Shown here: piece after piece, positions 59,281-64,000 of the stretch
Layout: every line of letters begins with the position of its first letter
Position numbering within the stretch: position 1 is the first letter of the stretch
Source of the DNA: an uncultured Rhodospirillaceae bacterium
GTDB taxonomy: Bacteria; Pseudomonadota; Alphaproteobacteria; Azospirillales; Azospirillaceae
Direction: 5' to 3'
NCBI GenBank assembly: GCA_937927415.1
Contig: CALBDS010000001.1
Location: 248,001 to 312,000, forward strand
DNA length: 64,000 nt
Made by a program: the position numbers and the translations under genes
Notes under the pieces: model-generated
Databases searched by the model: none
What the model was told of the DNA's origin: nothing
What the model saw: the letters and a program-made list of their open reading frames with translations, nothing else

Positions 59281-59808
59281 TTACGCCGCGATGCGGTCCA
59301 CCGGCAGCGTCTGCGGACGCCACGCCGCCACATGCTCCGGGACCGGCGGCGAGGTCAGCGGGGCGCCCAGCATCACCAGCACATCGGCTGGGGGAATGAC
59401 CTTTCCCTTCACCAGGAACACGCCCTGCATCACCGCCACCGCCGCGGTTTCCCCGCCGCTTTCGATGCGATGTTCCAGATAGAACCAGCGTTCGTCCCAG
59501 CACAGGACGCGGCTGACCACCGCGAACCGCTGGAAGGGCCGCAACGGACGGCGGAAACGGATGGTGGAGGCCCCCAGAACCGTCTGCCAGCGGTTGCGCA
59601 GCATGGCCCGTCCCAGACCGCTGCGGATCAGCATGTCCAACCGCCCCAGATCCATCATGCTGAGATAGCGGGCGTTGGTCATATGGATGTTGAGGTCGAG
59701 GTCGGTGGGCAGAACGCGCAAAGTGACGCGCGATTCATCCATCACCCCCAGCCGCCGCCCCAACAGGGCGGTCAGCATGACCCACATGACCCGAAACAGA
59801 AGATTCAT
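59281..59808 (-). CDS. Hotdog-fold acyl-CoA thioesterase
   Basis: A 175-residue 4HBT-like protein. The stretch PTDLDLNIHMTNARYLSMMD (residues 35-54) is the hotdog active-site region, followed by RFRRPLRPFQRFAVVSRVLC. A hydrophobic N-terminus (LLFRVMWVMLTALLGR) may anchor it to the membrane. It probably cleaves acyl-CoA esters. ATG 59808 is preferred with AAGGAG upstream; a TTG start ten codons earlier is possible. Confidence 0.82.
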   Translation of the reverse strand: MNLLFRVMWVMLTALLGRRLGVMDESRVTLRVLPTDLDLNIHMTNARYLSMMDLGRLDMLIRSGLGRAMLRNRWQTVLGASTIRFRRPLRPFQRFAVVSRVLCWDERWFYLEHRIESGGETAAVAVMQGVFLVKGKVIPPADVLVMLGAPLTSPPVPEHVAAWRPQTLPVDRIAA

Positions 59809-59877
59809 CGCCGTCCACGCTCCTTCATGCCAAGCCAAGCCTTGAGCAGGCGGAGCGTGGGCGGCGGCGATTCGTCG

Positions 59878-60273
59878 TCAGCCCGCGTCCACCGTGATGC
59901 CCTTTTCCTGCAGGTTGGCCTTGACCTGTTCCTCAATGCCCTGGAGTTCGCCGACCGTGGCCTCCAGATCCTGGCGCTGCTGGTGCAGCACGGCCAGACG
60001 CTTGCGCACCCGCCCCAGCAACAGCTTCATCTGACCCGTATTGTCCCGGTCCACGTTGTAGAGATCGAGGTATTCCTTGATCTCCGCCAGCGAGAACCCC
60101 AGACGCTTGCCGCGCAAAATCAGCTTCAGCCGGGCGCGGTCGCGTTTGTTGTAGACCCGGTTGTTGCCGACCCGGTTCGGCGACAACAGGCCCTTGGCCT
60201 CATAAAAACGCAACGCGCGCGGCGTGATGTCCAACTCTTCGGCAAGCTGATTGACCGTATACAGATCGTCCAT
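59878..60273 (-). CDS. MerR-family regulator, LiuR-like
   Basis: The 131-residue protein has an N-terminal MerR winged helix (YTVNQLAEELDITPRALRFY, NRVYNKRDRARLKLILRGKR) with the LGFSLAEIKEYLDLYN motif close to LiuR, a regulator of branched-chain amino acid and fatty acid breakdown. A long coiled coil follows (about 75-125) for dimerisation. ATG 60273 is chosen since the domain begins there. A matching site, TTGACGTAAACGTAAT, lies at 62294 before the SCP2 and fadD genes. Confidence 0.85.
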   Translation of the reverse strand: MDDLYTVNQLAEELDITPRALRFYEAKGLLSPNRVGNNRVYNKRDRARLKLILRGKRLGFSLAEIKEYLDLYNVDRDNTGQMKLLLGRVRKRLAVLHQQRQDLEATVGELQGIEEQVKANLQEKGITVDAG

Positions 60274-60451
60274 AAGCCCCCAGGCCCCTTCGGAAAGCAT
60301 CACCCACAGCCGCCATTCCGCCGCAACGTTTCCCCCTTTGACCGTTGCGTTAACAGAATATCCCTGCGGAATGGCCCTTCGTAGCACGAAGCGGACCCGC
60401 CGCCTAGGCACCCTGGGGCTTGGGGGACGGACAACCGGGCCGATCCCGAAA

Positions 60452-62209
60452 CTATCCAGCCTGTGCGTTTGTGCCCGGCCCTTTCTTTTCCCCCTTTGAT
60501 TGCGCCATCGCCTCGGCGATCAATTCCTTTTTCGACAGCTTTCCCACCGCGGTCTTCGGCAACTCGTCGCGGAACTCGATCTCGGTGGGCATCTCGATCT
60601 TGGACAGCCGGTCGGCCAGGAAGGTGCGCAGCCCGTCGGGCGTCAGCGTCGATCCCGGCTTGACCTGAACGAAAGCCTTCGGGGTCTGGCCGCGGTATTC
60701 GTGCGGCAGGCCGATGGCGCACACCGCCACCACGTCCGGGTGCTGATAGATGGCTTCCTCGATCACCCGGGGATAGACGTTGTAGCCGCCGCAGATGATG
60801 AGATCCTTCAGCCGGTCGAGCAGGAAGATATAGCCGTCGTCATCCATGATGCCCACGTCGCCGGTGTGCAGGAAACCATCCCGGATGGTGTCGGCGGTTT
60901 CGTCGGGGCGCCGCCAGTAACCGGCCATGACGTGGGGGCCGGCGATCACCACCTCCCCCTTCTCCCCCTTCCCGGCCAGTTTCGACGGATCGTCGAGGGA
61001 GCGGATCTGCACCGTCACCCCCGGCAACGGCAGGCCGATGGAGCCGGCCTTGTTCTCCCCCTTCAGCGGGTTGGCCGAGGACACGGGCGAGGTTTCGGTC
61101 AGCCCATAGCCTTCCACCAGCGTGCAGCCGGTCGCCGCCTCGAACGCGTGCTTCAGTTCCACCGGCAGGGGGGCGCCGCCGGAAATGCAGAAACGGATGG
61201 AGCGCAGGGAATAGCGGCCGACGTCCGGCGCCCCCAGCAGCGCCTTGAACATGGTGGGCACGCCGGGAACCAGGGTGGGTTTGCGCTTGTGGATGGTCTG
61301 GAGCACCTGCGCCGTTTCAAAGCGCGGCAGCAGGATCAGTTCGCACCCCACATCCAGCGCCAGATTCATGGCGATGGTCATGGCGAACACGTGGAAAAAG
61401 GGCAGCACGGCCAGAATCCGTTCCTGTCCCTCGCGCACGTCGGGGAACCATGCCCGCACCTGGGCCACGTTGGCGGTCAGGTTGGCGTGGGTCAGCATGG
61501 CCCCCTTGGGCACTCCGGTCGTCCCGCCGGTGTATTGCAGCACCGCCACCGTGGTTTCCGGGTCCAGGTTCGGCGGCGTCAGGACGCCGTCGTTGGCGAC
61601 CAGCGCCTCGAACGGAATGAACCGGCTGTCCCCCGCCGGGGGCCGTGCGATGTCCGCCCGTTTCAGCAGGCGGAACAGCGGACGCTTCACCGCCGGCAGT
61701 GCCGCGGCCAGCGAGCACACCACCACCGAGCGCAGGCGGGTGCGCTCCAGAACCGTCACGATCTTGGGCAGCACCAGCGTCAGGTCGATGGTGACCATGA
61801 TGTCGGTTTCGGAATCGGCGATCTGGTGCTCAAGCTCCCGCTCCACATAAAGCGGGTTGTAATTGACCACCGTGCCGCCGGCCTTCAGCACCCCGAAGAA
61901 GCAGATGATCGAATAGGGCGAATTGGGCAGGCACAGCCCGACCTTGACCCCCGGCCCCACCCCCAGCGCGCGAAACCCCTTGGCCGCCCGGTCCACCATC
62001 CGGCCGACCTCGGCATAGCTGGTGCGGGCGCCGAGAAACTCTAGGCACGGGCGCGGCCCGAACCGTTCCACCGCATCGGCGAACAGCGCGTTCAGCGAGC
62101 GCGGGTGCAGCGGCAGGTTCCAGTCGATGCCCGCCGGATAAGCCGCCAGCCAGGGCCGCGGCGTGTCGGGTGACGACGAGAGGCATGATGCGGGCGTCGG
62201 CATCGTCAT
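60452..62209 (-). CDS. fadD: Long-chain fatty acid-CoA ligase
   Basis: A 585-residue AMP-forming ligase that activates fatty acids with ATP and CoA. Motifs: P-loop YTGGTTGVPKGAMLTHAN (about 215-232), GYGLTETSP, GFLHTGDVG and the lysine in PKTAVGKLSKKEL near the C-terminus. Its product feeds beta-oxidation, with electrons leaving through EtfAB. The promoter region shared with the divergent SCP2 gene carries a LiuR-like site. The exact chain-length preference is unknown. Confidence 0.92.
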   Translation of the reverse strand: MTMPTPASCLSSSPDTPRPWLAAYPAGIDWNLPLHPRSLNALFADAVERFGPRPCLEFLGARTSYAEVGRMVDRAAKGFRALGVGPGVKVGLCLPNSPYSIICFFGVLKAGGTVVNYNPLYVERELEHQIADSETDIMVTIDLTLVLPKIVTVLERTRLRSVVVCSLAAALPAVKRPLFRLLKRADIARPPAGDSRFIPFEALVANDGVLTPPNLDPETTVAVLQYTGGTTGVPKGAMLTHANLTANVAQVRAWFPDVREGQERILAVLPFFHVFAMTIAMNLALDVGCELILLPRFETAQVLQTIHKRKPTLVPGVPTMFKALLGAPDVGRYSLRSIRFCISGGAPLPVELKHAFEAATGCTLVEGYGLTETSPVSSANPLKGENKAGSIGLPLPGVTVQIRSLDDPSKLAGKGEKGEVVIAGPHVMAGYWRRPDETADTIRDGFLHTGDVGIMDDDGYIFLLDRLKDLIICGGYNVYPRVIEEAIYQHPDVVAVCAIGLPHEYRGQTPKAFVQVKPGSTLTPDGLRTFLADRLSKIEMPTEIEFRDELPKTAVGKLSKKELIAEAMAQSKGEKKGPGTNAQAG

Positions 62210-62293
62210 GGCGTCTCCTCCACAAAGACCGGGGCTGGTTCCGGGCAGGGCCGCTTGCGCGCGGCCCTTGCGTCCGCCCCATTCGTTATGCCG

Positions 62294-62322
62294 TTGACGT
62301 AAACGTAATGCATCCCTATTGT
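62294..62322 (+). promoter_or_regulatory. Promoter with LiuR-like operator
   Basis: TTGACGTAAACGTAAT (62294-62309) resembles the described LiuR motif. Its first six bases also serve as -35 (TTGACG), with TATTGT (62317-62322) as -10 after 17 bp, reading toward the SCP2 gene. The site also lies about 90 bp before the divergent fadD start. Confidence 0.6.
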
Positions 62323-62360
62323 CAAGCCGTGATCGTCACAAATCTTTCGGAGCAAGAACC

Positions 62361-62663
62361 ATGGTGGACGAGCTGTTTCAGACGCTGAGCGGCCGGGCGG
62401 CCCACTTCCGCAGTCTGAACGCGCGGGTGAAATTCGTGCTGGGCGGCCCCGGCGACACCATTCTGGTGGATGCCCGCAGCACGCCCGTGACGGTGGAACG
62501 CACCGATGGCGACGCCGATTGCGCCATCCGCCTGACCCCGGAAAACCTGAAACGCCTGATGAACGGCAAGATGGACCCGGTGCTGGCCTTTACCCTGGGC
62601 AAGCTGAAGGTGGACGGCTCCAAGGGGCTGGCGATGAAGCTGGCCTCGCTTTTGGAGGATTGA
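62361..62663 (+). CDS. SCP2 sterol carrier-like protein
   Basis: A 100-residue single SCP2 domain. The pattern VKFVLGGPGDTILVDARS, DADCAIRLTPENLKRLMNGK and PVLAFTLGKLKVDGSKGLAM is typical. Such proteins bind acyl or lipid ligands in a hydrophobic tunnel. GGAG lies upstream of ATG 62361. The gene diverges from fadD and likely shares its regulation by the LiuR-like protein. Confidence 0.88.
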   Translation: MVDELFQTLSGRAAHFRSLNARVKFVLGGPGDTILVDARSTPVTVERTDGDADCAIRLTPENLKRLMNGKMDPVLAFTLGKLKVDGSKGLAMKLASLLED

Positions 62664-62730
62664 GGCGGTCCGGCCCCGCTGGACGGGCCTTTCACACCAA
62701 GAAAACCAACAGAACGGGAGGAATGCCGCC

Positions 62731-63408
62731 ATGAACAGACGGCAAGGCACGGCGCGCGGCTGGCGCGCGCTCATGGGTGCGGGTGCGGTTGCGCTGGGGC
62801 TGGCCGTCGTCGCCCCGGCGGTGGACGCGGCGGCGGCGGATGCCCCCCGCACCGACCGCTACACCATTTTGAAGGACGGCGACCCCATCGGCAGCGAGGA
62901 CATCCGCTTCGAGCCGCAGGGCGATGCCCTGAAAGTGTCGGTCACCACCACCACGCGGGTGAAGGTGCTGTTCGTCAATTTCCGCTACGACCACAAACGA
63001 GACGAGGTGTGGCGCGGCGGCAAGCTGGAATCGGTCAGCGCCACCACCGATGACGACGGCACACCCCACACCCTGTCCATGGCGCGGGGCAAGGACGGCG
63101 CCTATACCCTGACCGTGGACGGCAAGACCAGCGCCCTGCCCGCCGACAGCCTGCCGCTGACCTTGTGGACGCGCGATGTGCTGAAACGCCCGGTGCTGCT
63201 GAGCGTCATCGACGGTCACCCCTATCAGGTGCGCACCGATTCGGTGGGCAACGAGACGGTGACCACCGCCGGGGGCCAGGCCATCCCCACTCAGCACCAC
63301 CGCATCAGCGGCGACGTGGACCGCGACCTGTGGTTCGCCGCCGACGGCAGGCTGGTCAAGACCCAGTTCAAGCGCAGCGGCTACGACATCGTGTACCTGC
63401 TGAAATAA
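62731..63408 (+). CDS. DUF6134 exported protein
   Basis: A 225-residue protein with a Sec signal peptide (residues 1-36: basic start, hydrophobic MGAGAVALGLAVVAPAVDAA). The mature part is beta-rich and matches DUF6134: RYTILKDGDPIGSEDIRFEP, TRVKVLFVNFRYDHKRDEVW, and the final VKTQFKRSGYDIVYLLK. The function is unknown; proteins of this type are periplasmic. GGGAGGA lies before the ATG. Confidence 0.78.
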   Translation: MNRRQGTARGWRALMGAGAVALGLAVVAPAVDAAAADAPRTDRYTILKDGDPIGSEDIRFEPQGDALKVSVTTTTRVKVLFVNFRYDHKRDEVWRGGKLESVSATTDDDGTPHTLSMARGKDGAYTLTVDGKTSALPADSLPLTLWTRDVLKRPVLLSVIDGHPYQVRTDSVGNETVTTAGGQAIPTQHHRISGDVDRDLWFAADGRLVKTQFKRSGYDIVYLLK

Positions 63409-63414
63409 TCATCC

Positions 63415-64000
63415 TCAGCCGTTGCGGACCCGATCCACGAAGTCCTGCACGATGCGGCGCAGCTTCGTGGATTCGGCGGCAAGCTCCCGCGCCGCCCCCA
63501 GCACGGTGCCCGACGCCTGTCCGGTCTGCTGAACGGATGCGGTGACGCCGGCGATGGTGTCGGAAACCTGCTGGGTGCCGCGTGCGGCCTCTTCGATGTT
63601 GCGGGCGATTTCCTGGGTGGCGGCGGACTGTTCCTCCACCGCCGAGGCGATGGCGGTGGAGATCTCGTCAATGCTGCCAATGGTCTTGGACACGTGGAGG
63701 ATCGCCTCCACCGCCCGGCCGGTTTCGGCCTGAACCGAGGAAATCTGCTGGGAAATCTCGTCGGTCGCCTTGGCCGTCTGGTCGGCAAGGCTCTTGACCT
63801 CGCCGGCCACGACGGCGAAGCCCTTGCCGGCCTCGCCCGCGCGCGCCGCCTCGATGGTGGCGTTGAGCGCCAGCAGGTTGGTCTGCGCGGCGATGCCGTT
63901 GATGAGGGTAATGACCTCGCCGATCCGCCCGGCGACCTTGGCCAGACCCTGGACGATGCCGTTGGCCTGCGCGGCCTCGGTCACGGCGTTGCGGGCAATG
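63415..64000 (-). CDS. Methyl-accepting chemotaxis protein, C-terminal part
   Basis: The reading frame enters at the right edge and ends at 63415, so only the last ~195 residues are seen. They form the signalling domain: coiled coil with the hairpin tip GEVITLINGIAAQTNLLALN and ATIEAARAGEAGKGFAVVAG, which contacts CheA and CheW, then the second methylation helix. The C-terminus lacks a CheR-tethering pentapeptide. The sensor part lies outside the window. Confidence 0.93.
   Translation of the reverse strand, partial: IARNAVTEAAQANGIVQGLAKVAGRIGEVITLINGIAAQTNLLALNATIEAARAGEAGKGFAVVAGEVKSLADQTAKATDEISQQISSVQAETGRAVEAILHVSKTIGSIDEISTAIASAVEEQSAATQEIARNIEEAARGTQQVSDTIAGVTASVQQTGQASGTVLGAARELAAESTKLRRIVQDFVDRVRNG

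Overview
The window is high-GC alphaproteobacterial DNA. Gene content and order (cysE-iscR-cysteine desulfurase, etfBA, a LiuR-type MerR regulator next to an acyl-CoA ligase, DUF6134, Tat-exported flavoprotein) suggest a Rhodospirillales organism, most likely an Azospirillum relative. This placement is inferred from gene families, not from a search.

Positions 1 to about 40773 are the larger part of a lambda-like siphophage prophage. It starts with an immunity region: a leftward repressor at 356-715, a rightward Cro-like gene at 823 and an operator cluster between them. A CII-like regulator and early genes follow, including a Prim-Pol primase, two antirepressor-type proteins, an MT-A70 methyltransferase and a D5-type primase-helicase. 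A short accessory insert at 4993-5900 carries ribbon-helix-helix regulators and DUF1640 genes on the opposite strand. Late genes run left to right: terminase, gpW, portal, S49 protease, scaffold-like protein, decoration and capsid proteins, head-tail joining and tail genes, a tape measure protein, minor tail proteins M, L and K, a fused I-J tip protein, tail fibre and lysis genes. A pentapeptide-repeat protein lies at the right end. The prophage ends in the 3' part of tRNA-Lys(UUU), which I read as one attachment site; the integrase and the other end lie outside the window.

Positions 40774-42420 are a junction zone with an IS5-family (IS427-group) element at 40912-41760, a stretch without confident genes, and a complete tRNA-Met gene.

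From 42473 the DNA looks chromosomal. The leftward group cysE-iscR-cysteine desulfurase-hscB-fdx-mnmA serves cysteine and sulfur handling, but iscU, iscA and hscA are absent and HscB lacks its HPD motif. Next come an alpha/beta hydrolase, a Tat-exported FAD oxidase, an EndoQ-UvrD fusion with a C-terminal clamp-binding motif, an ABC-F ATPase with a partial duplicate flanking a small lipoprotein gene, a single-domain response regulator and a DUF454 protein. The right end is a fatty-acid/electron-transfer block: etfA, etfB, a thioesterase, a LiuR-like regulator, fadD-type ligase and an SCP2 protein with a likely regulator site between the last two. A DUF6134 protein and the C-terminus of a chemotaxis receptor close the window.

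The main points of interest are a winged-helix tail shared by four early phage proteins, two diverged repressor/operator units made by a tandem rearrangement, a canonical -1 frameshift site in the tail chaperone gene, repeated GGGAGC elements after the primase-helicase, and the EndoQ-helicase fusion.
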